NCBI RefSeq assembly: GCF_003025555.1
Contig: NZ_PYMH01000016.1
Coordinates: 28,987-92,986 of the forward strand
DNA: 64,000 nt
Direction of reading: 5' to 3'
Source: Photobacterium lutimaris
Lineage (GTDB): Bacteria > Pseudomonadota > Gammaproteobacteria > Enterobacterales > Vibrionaceae
Shown here one piece after another: positions 26,539 through 33,920 of the stretch (its first letter is position 1; each line of letters opens with the position of its first letter). The translations under genes and the position numbers were made by a program. The notes beneath the pieces are model-generated. The model was not told the DNA's origin. It did not search any database and saw only the letters and a program-made list of their open reading frames with translations.

Positions 26539-27629
26539 TATTTCGCCTCCATCTGAGTGGGTCTGACCATCATGTTTTCAGATAAGCTTGTAGTGCCTGC
26601 TACCACGATTTGTTCGCCAACCTGCAAGTTGGAGGTGACTTCGACGCGGCTGCCTTTGAGCGCACCAGTTGTGATGAAGCGCTTTTCCAGCACGTTTTCG
26701 TTGTTTACCAACCACAGGTATTGCTGACCCTGGTTATCGGGCAAAATGGCAGATAGAGGCACTGAAATAGATGACGATTCTTTTTGTTTGTCTTCACCCG
26801 GAACAACACGTACTGTCATTCCTGGTAGAACGGTAGTGTTACCGAGGTCAACAAAGCCCAGGGTAACCGAGTAGGTCTGGGTAACGGGATCTGGCTTGGT
26901 TGAATAGGTTTTCAATTCAAGCTCAAATTGTTTGCCCGGCACCGCTGGGATTAACGCCATCACTTTTGGGGGCTGTTGGTCTTCTTTAAGCATCAGTCTT
27001 TCTGGTACATCTATCACCACTTCCATATCAGTTAAGTCATGAATAGACAGTACAGGGTCGTTGGCTTGCACCAGAACATGGTTATTGCGGTGCTTGCGGC
27101 TGATCATACCGTCGAATGGTGCAAGCAGACGCGTTTCTTCCAACCGGCGCTTGGCTTCCTCCAGGCGATGGCTTGCTAAACGGAAACGGACTTCTATCTC
27201 CTCCAGTTGGCTTTTTGAAATCGCTTGGCTGGATTCAAAAATGGACTTGGCACGCTGGTATTCGGTTTGTGTATTGCGCATTTCAATTTGTGCTGAATTT
27301 AAGTTTGTCTTAGCGTCTTTAGGATCAAGCCTAGCCAGTCGCTCTCCTTTCTTTACCTCATCACCCTCTTTAACCAATACTTCAACCAAGCGTCCGGAAG
27401 CGCGAAAAGAAAGATCGGCTCGCTGCGCGGCTTGAGTGATGCCGCTTAGGCTCATTTCTGACGTATTGGAAAACGTGACAATCTCAGTCATGGCCGGACG
27501 GACAACAGGAGCCTTTGTTTCTGATTCAGGCTCTGAATTACACCCCGTTAAAATTACTACGGATAGCGTTAAGCTAATCGCAACTTTTAATAGTTTGTAA
27601 TTGGGCAAGTTTAGAAGTGATAACTTCAT
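26538..27629 (-). CDS. RND efflux membrane fusion protein (lipoprotein)
   Basis: A 363-residue periplasmic adaptor. Its signal ends in lipobox LTGC (C30), so it is probably anchored to the inner membrane by lipid. The lipoyl half-motifs (ADLSFRASGRLVEVLVKEGDEVKKGERLARLDP and LLAPFDGMISRKHRNNHVLVQ) flank an alpha-helical hairpin rich in Gln, Glu and Arg (residues about 105-165). A beta-barrel and membrane-proximal domain follow (VVPGEDKQKESSSISVPLSAIL). It is first in the operon and should link the permease at 23470 to an outer-membrane channel. Confidence 0.9.
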   Translation of the reverse strand: MKLSLLNLPNYKLLKVAISLTLSVVILTGCNSEPESETKAPVVRPAMTEIVTFSNTSEMSLSGITQAAQRADLSFRASGRLVEVLVKEGDEVKKGERLARLDPKDAKTNLNSAQIEMRNTQTEYQRAKSIFESSQAISKSQLEEIEVRFRLASHRLEEAKRRLEETRLLAPFDGMISRKHRNNHVLVQANDPVLSIHDLTDMEVVIDVPERLMLKEDQQPPKVMALIPAVPGKQFELELKTYSTKPDPVTQTYSVTLGFVDLGNTTVLPGMTVRVVPGEDKQKESSSISVPLSAILPDNQGQQYLWLVNNENVLEKRFITTGALKGSRVEVTSNLQVGEQIVVAGTTSLSENMMVRPTQMEAK

Positions 27630-27953
27630 TGCTGCTGTCTCCGAATAAAGTGAATTTATATAGGTTGGTATTTGAATTATTAAGTTAAGCCGTTGAGTGC
27701 GGTATACGACTGTTTTGATGGAGCTAATAGTAAAGAGTGCCCTTTGATAACACTATGTTTAAGAGATATTCATTTTTGGAGGAACCCATTCTAGGTCGTC
27801 AACGCTGACGATCAAAACAGGTGTGTAGATACCAAGTTGTGTACCTAGTTCTTTGTTTTTATTGTTTATTATTTGACTTCTGGTATTTGGCTATAGGGGC
27901 TGGTGGTTCTTGGTTTTGAGACTCAGGAAGATAATGATGTGTGAAAAAAGACG

Positions 27954-28064
27954 TTAGTAAGTGATAAGGAAGCCTAATAGGTAAGGGCTTAAGTCGATAC
28001 GTAAAATAGCGACAATAATGATAACCCAGAGAATGGATTCAAATACAATGTTGAACTTTATCAT
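27954..28064 (-). CDS. Possible small membrane protein of 36 residues
   Basis: The frame reads MIKFNIVFESILWVIIIVAI followed by LRIDLSPYLLGFLITY. It has one strong hydrophobic segment (residues 6-21), then a polar turn and a second hydrophobic stretch, like known small inner-membrane proteins. AAGG lies ten bases upstream, a little far. It sits upstream of the RND operon on the same strand but 325 bases away. No family recognised. Confidence 0.35.
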   Translation of the reverse strand: MIKFNIVFESILWVIIIVAILRIDLSPYLLGFLITY

Positions 28065-28269
28065 AGCTGAAGCGCCTTAATTCAAAGATATAATGACGAG
28101 ATTTTTTTATTTCATTATAAGCACTTACGTAGTGCTAATTAACAATTCACGTTGATTCAAGTGGAGTTTAGGGAAAAATGAGTGAATTAGCGACGGTTAA
28201 GAGAAATTCAAATTTGGGCTTTCATGGCGACGTTTCTATATGAGAGACGTGTTACATCAAAGATTAAGC

Positions 28270-28305
28270 ACAGGCTTTTCGCTAGAGTGGAGCCTGTTTG
28301 AATTT
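28270..28305. terminator. Possible hairpin terminator
   Basis: Arms ACAGGCT (28270-28276) and AGCCTGT (28291-28297) with a 14-base loop, then TTGAATTTT. It lies just upstream of the NifW-like gene, so it may instead be a leader structure. Confidence 0.35.
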
Positions 28306-28341
28306 TGAATAGTTAAATTGGTTTTGAAAGTTGAAGATTGA

Positions 28342-28617
28342 ATGAGCCAGAACGATATCCTGCAGAAAATAGCCAGCTTTACCTCCATTGAGCAGGCGCT
28401 CGATTACTTTGAAATCGGCTTCGATAGCAAGTTTATCAATGAGTACCGCACCCCGCTGGTCAAGCGCTTTAATGGCTATTTATTGATCTCAAAGCCTGAT
28501 GACTGGTTTTCTGCTCGCCGGGCACTGAAAAACGCCTATTGCAAGGTACAAAGGGGGCGGTTGGATCCCCATTCTCGTTCTGCTTGCCGAGGGTGTACTT
28601 CGTGTCAACGTCGCTAG
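28342..28617 (+). CDS. NifW-like protein
   Basis: A 91-residue protein. The core IEQALDYFEIGFDSKFINEYRTPLVKRFNGYL, followed by RRALKNAYCKV, has the pattern of the NifW family (an S-x-E-x-x-x-D-[FY]-F-x-[VI]-x-[FY]-D start and an L-x-R-F-x-x-Y-L helix). NifW protects nitrogenase in diazotrophs, but there are no nitrogen-fixation genes in view, so the role here must differ. The C-terminus adds a cysteine cluster (SACRGCTSCQRR) with CxxCxxC spacing suited to metal binding. A plausible promoter hairpin region lies upstream; no operon partner. Confidence 0.65.
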   Translation: MSQNDILQKIASFTSIEQALDYFEIGFDSKFINEYRTPLVKRFNGYLLISKPDDWFSARRALKNAYCKVQRGRLDPHSRSACRGCTSCQRR

Positions 28618-28710
28618 CAAGTCGATCACCCAATGGATCGTTGTGTTAAAAAGCCGAACCAGCAGGGGAGCACTGATCCGGCAATAAGTCCTGCTTTCTA
28701 GCTGTCGGAA

Positions 28711-29130
28711 CTAGATTGGGACGACAAGGATATCAACAGGTGACTTGTTGATGAGGTGCTTGGAGTAAGAAATGATATTGCTCCAGAAGTCATGGTGGTG
28801 GCCGCAAATGATCAATTCCACGCCGTTATCTTGGATGATATTTTGTAGTTTATTGCTCAGATCACCGGTACCCACCAAAAAATGTTTGATTGGATAGTCT
28901 GTACTGGTTTCAAAGGCTCTGAGCTGTGCCATTTTGGGTTCGCCCAAAGGGTTTTCTTCGGGGGATTTTTTGATATCAATTAACTCTGGGTAGATTTCCC
29001 CGTGTGTGCCGTCAATGTGGACAAAAGAGACGTCTGCATTGAGTAGCTTTGCTAGAAAAACAGCCCTATCAATTAGCACGTTGGTTTCTTCTGTGAGTTC
29101 AAGTGCAACTAGAATATGTTTGTATTTCAT
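28711..29130 (-). CDS. uspA: Universal stress protein A
   Basis: A 139-residue protein very similar in layout to E. coli UspA: MKYKHILVALELTEETNVLIDRAV, ADVSFVHIDG, ELIDIKKSPEENP, YPIKHFLVGTGDLSNKL, ELIICGHHHDFWS, and a C-terminal LINKSPVDILVVPI. UspA-type members lack the G-2X-G-9X-G ATP-binding motif, and it is absent here too. A strong AGGAGG lies before the ATG at 29130; an adjacent GTG at 29133 is possible. It is a cytoplasmic dimer induced by growth arrest and stress in known cases. Confidence 0.92.
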   Translation of the reverse strand: MKYKHILVALELTEETNVLIDRAVFLAKLLNADVSFVHIDGTHGEIYPELIDIKKSPEENPLGEPKMAQLRAFETSTDYPIKHFLVGTGDLSNKLQNIIQDNGVELIICGHHHDFWSNIISYSKHLINKSPVDILVVPI

Positions 29131-29403
29131 CACTATGCCCTCCTGCTTGATATATTCCCAGCATAGTTCTAGACAGGAAAAAATAGTATCGAAGATGTCT
29201 CAGAATGGCTAAAAGGCATATAATTTATTGATATGTATTACAATAACGCTGAAGATTAAGTCGTTTAATCGACGATAATTCTCCTCAATTTCTATGACTG
29301 TTACAGCAAGGTAAGGGGAAGATTAAGTATGCTGAGTGTTGTCTATACTCATTACTATGTTCGATTTTACTTTCGCCCCGTTTATTTGTGAAGGAAAGCA
29401 AAT

Positions 29404-29502
29404 ATGACCTGCCAACTTGCTGTGGTGACGGCTGACATCACCTTAATGATGTCGGCATGGTTTAACCAAGACTTCCGCCTTTCAAACGACTTTCCTGTCT
29501 AG
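29404..29502 (+). CDS. tnaC: Tryptophanase leader peptide TnaC
   Basis: A 32-residue leader, too short for ordinary gene calling, lying 130 bases upstream of tnaA. It reads MTCQLAVVTADITLMMSAWF then NQDFRLSNDFPV. The diagnostic W-F-N-x-D motif is present (W19, D23), and the essential proline is at W+12 (P31), the same spacing as W12 and P24 in E. coli TnaC. AAGGA lies eight bases before the ATG. In E. coli, free tryptophan stalls the ribosome at the last codons and masks a Rho site; the same antitermination is inferred here. One extra Val follows the proline, as in leaders that do not end at Pro. Confidence 0.88.
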   Translation: MTCQLAVVTADITLMMSAWFNQDFRLSNDFPV

Positions 29503-29632
29503 TCTCTGCTTGGGTTCGCCCCAGGTTTAATCCATGTGAACGCAATACCGCAGTATGGCTTTTGCACCTGTTGATCTAACTGTTTTTTGTCACAGGCAAA
29601 TAGCTTGTGAATTGTGCTATTGGAGTAAAGAG
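29503..29632 (+). promoter_or_regulatory. tnaC-tnaA spacer, probable Rho-dependent attenuation region
   Basis: This 130-base leader follows the tnaC stop. It contains C-rich, weakly structured stretches (for example TCGCCCCAGG) and no intrinsic terminator, which fits Rho-dependent control. An exact boxA or rut site cannot be defined by eye. Confidence 0.5.
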
Positions 29633-31036
29633 ATGAAAAGGATCCCAGAACCATTCCGCATTAAAATGGTGGAACGTATTCGAATGACGGATGAGGACGA
29701 CCGTCGTAAGGCTTTGATTGAGGCGGGCTATAATCCGTTTATGCTACGCAGCGAGGATGTTTATATCGACCTGTTAACTGACTCAGGAACCGGGGCGATG
29801 AGTGACAACCAGTGGGCTGGATTGATGATGGGGGATGAGTCGTATGCCGGCAGCCGCAACTATTACAACCTTTGTCAGGCGGTAGAGCATTTCTTTGGCT
29901 ACAAACTAACAGTGCCAGCCCATCAGGGACGGGGTGCAGAGCAAATCTTGTTCCCATGCTTAATCGAACGGATGCGCCGAGTAAGGGGAGGCAATGAGGC
30001 GGTATTCCTTTCTAATTTCCATTTCGACACAACGGCAGGCCACATTGAGATGAGTGGTGGTAAAGCCATTAACTTGCTGACCGAAAGTGCTTTTCACACC
30101 TCGACCTATGATGACTGGAAAGGCAACTTTGATCTTGAGAAGCTCGAAGCGGCGATTGATCAATACGGCTCGGTCAATATTGCGGCCATTATTACTACCA
30201 TTACCTGTAACAGTTCAGGTGGTCAGCCGGTGGCGATGGAAAACATGCGGGCGGTTTATCGATTGGCGCAAAAGCATGACATCCCGGTGGTGATAGATTC
30301 TGCCCGTTATTGTGAAAATGCGTATTTTATCAAGCAGCGTGAGGCGGGGTATTCGGATAAATCCATTTTGGAAATCATCCGTGAAATGTATCAATACGGT
30401 GATATTCTGACAATGTCGGCGAAAAAGGATCCCATGGTGAACATTGGTGGTCTGTGCTGTATCAGAGATCACGAAGGGTTATTCCAAGCAGTGAGAACCC
30501 GTTGTGTACCGATGGAAGGTTTTGTTACCTACGGCGGAATGGCCGGGCGGGATATGGAAGCCTTGGCACGGGGGCTCTATGAAGCGGCCGACGAAGATTT
30601 CCTCCATTACCGGATCAGCCAGGTGAAGTATCTCGGTGAGCGTTTGCGCGAAGCCGGGGTACCTATTCAGTATCCCACCGGCGGCCATGCGGTGTTTGTC
30701 GATGCCAGGAAAATGCTGCCGAACATTCCTTCGCACCAGTTTCCGGCTCATGCTTTGTGCAATGAGCTTTATCTGGAATCCGGCGTGCGAGCGGTGGAAA
30801 TCGGCTCGTTGCTGATGGGGCGGGATCCGCAAACCGGGAAGCAGAAAGAGACGGCCTTGGAGCTGATGAGATTGACGATTCCCCGGCGGGTATATACCAA
30901 TGATCATATGGACTACGTTGCCGATGCGCTCATAGCGGTTAGCCAGCGGGCCAGTGAAATTCGCGGGCTGGAGTTTGAGTATGAACCGCCAGTATTACGC
31001 CACTTTACGGCTAGATTGAAGCCTGTTGCGGATTAA
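29633..31036 (+). CDS. tnaA: Tryptophanase
   Basis: A 467-residue PLP enzyme that splits tryptophan into indole, pyruvate and ammonia (E. coli TnaA has 471). The start MKRIPEPFRIKMVE has GGAG seven bases upstream. Landmarks are IDLLTDSGTGAMSD, GSRNYYNL, PAHQGRGAEQILFP, SGGQPVAMENM, VVIDSARYCENAYFIKQREAGY and the PLP lysine K265 in SAKKDPM. The segment GVRAVEIGSLLMGRDPQTGK carries the Ile found in tryptophanases, where tyrosine phenol-lyase has the phenol-binding Arg, so tryptophanase is preferred. Some N-terminal segments (AMSDNQWAGLMMGDE) resemble tyrosine phenol-lyase. No tryptophan permease gene follows. Confidence 0.92.
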   Translation: MKRIPEPFRIKMVERIRMTDEDDRRKALIEAGYNPFMLRSEDVYIDLLTDSGTGAMSDNQWAGLMMGDESYAGSRNYYNLCQAVEHFFGYKLTVPAHQGRGAEQILFPCLIERMRRVRGGNEAVFLSNFHFDTTAGHIEMSGGKAINLLTESAFHTSTYDDWKGNFDLEKLEAAIDQYGSVNIAAIITTITCNSSGGQPVAMENMRAVYRLAQKHDIPVVIDSARYCENAYFIKQREAGYSDKSILEIIREMYQYGDILTMSAKKDPMVNIGGLCCIRDHEGLFQAVRTRCVPMEGFVTYGGMAGRDMEALARGLYEAADEDFLHYRISQVKYLGERLREAGVPIQYPTGGHAVFVDARKMLPNIPSHQFPAHALCNELYLESGVRAVEIGSLLMGRDPQTGKQKETALELMRLTIPRRVYTNDHMDYVADALIAVSQRASEIRGLEFEYEPPVLRHFTARLKPVAD

Positions 31037-31045
31037 CGTGCGAAT

Positions 31046-31080
31046 AACCACTGTGAGTCATCGACTTACGGTGGTTTTAA
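31046..31080 (+). terminator. Terminator after tnaA
   Basis: A 12-pair stem (31046-31057 with 31065-31076, two wobble pairs) with a seven-base loop, ending in TTTT. Confidence 0.6.
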
Positions 31081-31124
31081 CGCATTTCTAACGCAGCGAT
31101 GACGCTATCCCCACAATTCCAGCG

Positions 31125-31192
31125 CTACAATGACGCTATCATCCAAGTAATTCTCGTTGAACCGAGCACCTTGAAGTTACTTGGGTATATGT
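31125..31192. repeat. Vibrio-type intergenic inverted repeat
   Basis: The arms ATCCAAGTAA and TTACTTGGGTAT flank a short centre containing GAGCACCTTGAAG. This is the composition of a common Vibrionaceae intergenic element. The undecamer ATGACGCTATC is repeated at about 31098 and 31131. Confidence 0.45.
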
Positions 31193-31222
31193 TAAGTGAG
31201 AATGCTAACTAAGGAAATCAAG

Positions 31223-31765
31223 ATGAAAAAGACCTTACTTGCACTGGTTGTGGCTGGCTTCGTACTGGCTGGATGTGATCAACAAGCCGCACCAGAGTCC
31301 CCATCTCAAACAGAGACTGAAACAGCAGCAGTCGTCGAACATCAAGCTCAAGCGGATGATGCGTCAGTAACAGAAGTACCTGTTACCTTACCTGAGGTGG
31401 ATCAGCCAGAAGTGACTCAACCTATAGCTGACTCTGCCCACAGCGCCCGCAATGCACTGGACTGGGACGGTACTTACACCGGTATCCTGCCTTGTGCCGA
31501 TTGCGAAGGGATCAAGACTGAACTCATTGTAAAAAAGGATGGTACGTTTATTTTGACTGAGGTGTATCTCGGCAAAGAAGGTAATGCTTTTGAATACGAA
31601 GGGTCATTCAACTGGAATACCGCTGGCAATACCATAGCCCTGCCGGGGGCCGGTGATGGAGCGGTGCAGTACTTTGTCGGTGAAAACCAGCTGTTCCGCT
31701 TAGATCGCGAAGGCAACCGAGTCGAAGGTGATTTAGCAAGTCACTACGTGTTGCGTAAACAGTAA
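31223..31765 (+). CDS. NlpE-like copper-homeostasis/adhesion-sensing lipoprotein
   Basis: A 180-residue lipoprotein. The start at 31223 (MKKTLLALVV) is preceded by AAGGA seven bases upstream, and the lipobox is LAGC (C18). A Pro/Glu/Thr/Val-rich linker spans residues 22-75. An NlpE N-terminal-like domain follows (WDGTYTGILPCADCEGIKTEL), with the CxxC pair C91 and C94. In E. coli NlpE signals envelope stress and surface contact to CpxA; the extra C-terminal OB domain of E. coli NlpE is missing here. It is a single-gene unit with a strong terminator. Confidence 0.8.
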   Translation: MKKTLLALVVAGFVLAGCDQQAAPESPSQTETETAAVVEHQAQADDASVTEVPVTLPEVDQPEVTQPIADSAHSARNALDWDGTYTGILPCADCEGIKTELIVKKDGTFILTEVYLGKEGNAFEYEGSFNWNTAGNTIALPGAGDGAVQYFVGENQLFRLDREGNRVEGDLASHYVLRKQ

Positions 31766-31773
31766 GAGAAGAT

Positions 31774-31806
31774 AAAACAGCCACCGAAAGGTGGCTGTTT
31801 TTTTTG
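31774..31806. terminator. Bidirectional terminator
   Basis: Arms ACAGCCACC and GGTGGCTGT around the stable GAAA tetraloop, with A4 before and T8 after. It serves the nlpE-like gene and the convergent MOSC-fusion gene. Confidence 0.92.
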
Positions 31807-31818
31807 CAGGGTCACAAC

Positions 31819-33657
31819 TTAGTCGACTAGCTCGACATCGGTTTTCGGTACGCAGCAGCACGCTAACACTTTGCCTGACGCTTTCTCACCCGGTAGCAGG
31901 GCTGGCACATCCGGTTGGTCAACCTCGCCCGATTCAAGCGTCATCTTACAAGCCCCACATAAACCAGCACGGCAACTGTTAGATACATTGAGCCCTGCCG
32001 CTTCAGCTTGTTCAAGCAGGGTCTTTTGGTTATCCCCGTTGAACAAGTTGCCGTTGATACTGATAGAGACAGATTGGGTTTTGTTGCTCTGACGAGTAAC
32101 TGGACCAAATGCTTCTTGGTGATATTGTGCGCTATCAAGCCCTGCATTGAGCAGCAATGCTTTGGCATCATCCATGAAACGATTGGGACCGCAGACGAAT
32201 ACTTGTCGCTCGGTCAAAGCGTCTATTTTTTCTAAATGTGATGCTTCAAGGCGGCCTGACACTCCATCCCACTTTTTATTCGGGCGGGTGAGGGAAATGA
32301 TGACCTTCAGTTGAGGGAATCGCTTTTCCAGCTTTGTTAGTTCTTCAAGGTATGGAATATCGGCTTGGGAGCGGCATTGATGATAGAAAATGACATCACG
32401 TACCTGATCATGATCAGCAAGATAGCGTAGCATCGAAATCATCGGGGTGACGCCGCTGCCGGCAGAAAGCAATAGCAGCTTGTCGGTATGATGGCCTAAA
32501 TGGAAACTGCCATCTGGCTGCTGGGCAACGAGGGTATCACCAACTTGGAAATGGTCGTGAAGCCAGTTGGAAATTCGCCCATCATCCACCCGCTTGACCG
32601 AGATCCCGAAGCGCCCTGGGCGTGAAGGGCTTGATGAAAGGGTATAGCGACGGGCTACATATTCGCCGTTAATTTCTACCTGTATAGGGAGATGCTGCCC
32701 TGGCTGGTAAGTTGGCAATGACTGTTGTTTGGTTGGCTCCAACCAGAACGTACTGAAGTCTCGGGCAATGTCTTCTCGCTCGACACAAGTCAGGGTCAAG
32801 GCTTGCTTACCATTGTCGAGATAGATCTCTTTAGGCTTGGTCTCAAGGACTTCAACCTCATCGCCCGCTCTGATGATCCCTTCATTGAGCGCAACAAGGT
32901 TTTGACCAAAATAGACCTCACCACTGCCGTCAGAGCGGAAGCTTGACAAGGTATTAAGAGGCTCTTTTAGCGGACTAAACTCGCCGGTGACCGGATCGAC
33001 TGTGGTCAGGATGCAGCGCGAGCAAGGTTTAACGGTTTCAAACTCTACTTCGCCAATGCGAATACGCTTCCACCCATCCTCGGCAAAAGGTTCTGTTCCC
33101 GATACAACCAGGTTGGTGCGGAACTGATCCATGGTGTGATGCTGCGGGCTACGGGTGTTGAGTGCATCAAGTGACGCCTCGCTGATGATCAACATTGGGT
33201 AGCCATCTGCAAAGCTGACATGCTGGTTGATTTTAGAACGAAGGCGCTGCGATTGTTCGCCAGTGAACAATAGTTGGACCGGTTCGCCAATCACTTGACT
33301 GAACCATTGATTGGCTTCGACTGTCGTGAGGTAGGCGTTGAAGGTGTCTTGCCAGACGGTCGCGGTCGATTCAGTCATCGCAAAGTCAGCATAATGCAGC
33401 TTGAGAGTGGGTTGCCCTGGGAAGTTGAGGACCAAACCATTGGGTAATAATGCTGCTGATACTTTGACCAACTGTGGGTGCTTCCTTGCCGTGACCATAC
33501 TGCCATCTAACCGGGTGACCATAAATCGGCGGTCAAAAATCAAACCTTGTTGCTCAACCCAAGCTTGTGATTGGCGAATGCCTGCAATCGACTTAACTGG
33601 AAAAACGTTTATTTGGCTTAGTGCCGGAATATTGGCTGATTTGCTCACAATCTTCAT
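31819..33657 (-). CDS. MOSC - FAD/NAD reductase - 2Fe-2S ferredoxin fusion protein
   Basis: A 612-residue three-part protein. Residues about 1-270 are a YcbX-type MOSC_N plus MOSC unit (VFPVKSIAGI; molybdenum-cofactor cysteine in KPCSRC, C212 and C215). Residues about 285-510 are a ferredoxin-NADP-reductase module (RRYTLSSSP flavin motif, GSGVTPMISMLRYL NAD site, VFVCGPNRFMDDA). Residues about 525-612 are a plant-type ferredoxin (SCRAGLCGACKM...CCC). The whole makes a self-sufficient molybdenum reductase that could take electrons from NAD(P)H to N-hydroxylated bases, the known activity of E. coli YcbX. E. coli YcbX lacks the flavin module. Single gene. Confidence 0.88.
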   Translation of the reverse strand: MKIVSKSANIPALSQINVFPVKSIAGIRQSQAWVEQQGLIFDRRFMVTRLDGSMVTARKHPQLVKVSAALLPNGLVLNFPGQPTLKLHYADFAMTESTATVWQDTFNAYLTTVEANQWFSQVIGEPVQLLFTGEQSQRLRSKINQHVSFADGYPMLIISEASLDALNTRSPQHHTMDQFRTNLVVSGTEPFAEDGWKRIRIGEVEFETVKPCSRCILTTVDPVTGEFSPLKEPLNTLSSFRSDGSGEVYFGQNLVALNEGIIRAGDEVEVLETKPKEIYLDNGKQALTLTCVEREDIARDFSTFWLEPTKQQSLPTYQPGQHLPIQVEINGEYVARRYTLSSSPSRPGRFGISVKRVDDGRISNWLHDHFQVGDTLVAQQPDGSFHLGHHTDKLLLLSAGSGVTPMISMLRYLADHDQVRDVIFYHQCRSQADIPYLEELTKLEKRFPQLKVIISLTRPNKKWDGVSGRLEASHLEKIDALTERQVFVCGPNRFMDDAKALLLNAGLDSAQYHQEAFGPVTRQSNKTQSVSISINGNLFNGDNQKTLLEQAEAAGLNVSNSCRAGLCGACKMTLESGEVDQPDVPALLPGEKASGKVLACCCVPKTDVELVD

Positions 33658-33920
33658 CCTTGTGTCATTATTTTTTGTATGGATGTTCTCATTCTACCAA
33701 ATAGTTTTTCGCTGAGGCGTAAAATTCATTAATCCTAAGGCTGATAAATTTGAGGCGATATGGGCATAAAGTGTTGTGATGTCAATTTTTCGCTTTGTGT
33801 ATTTATACTTATTTACAATATCGACACCTAACGGTATGAGTTTTATTAATATCCATAAGAAACAAGTTCGTTTGGTCGTTCATAATACCGATAGAGTATA
33901 AATCATTTAAAGAGGGTGCT

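Larger units (their letters stand above)
27630..28341. other. Intergenic region upstream of the RND operon
   Basis: About 700 bases holding one possible 36-residue gene (27954-28064), a terminator-like hairpin (28270-28300) and a small inverted repeat CGTCA-ACGC-TGACG near 27799. The segment next to 27630 should hold the efflux promoter. No local regulator gene (TetR or MarR type) is present, which is unusual for such a pump. Confidence 0.4.

Noticed and set aside
28178..28243. 21-codon plus-strand frame starting MSELATVKRN
   Set aside because: It is short, has a weak ribosome binding site and no conservation evidence. It may be chance.
30479..30907. 142-codon minus-strand frame opposite tnaA
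   Set aside because: It is a shadow of a strongly conserved tryptophanase segment, His/Arg/Pro-rich with no family pattern.
29633..31036. Tyrosine phenol-lyase as an alternative to tryptophanase
   Set aside because: The GVRAVEIGS segment has Ile where phenol-lyases have the phenol-binding Arg, and a TnaC leader precedes the gene.
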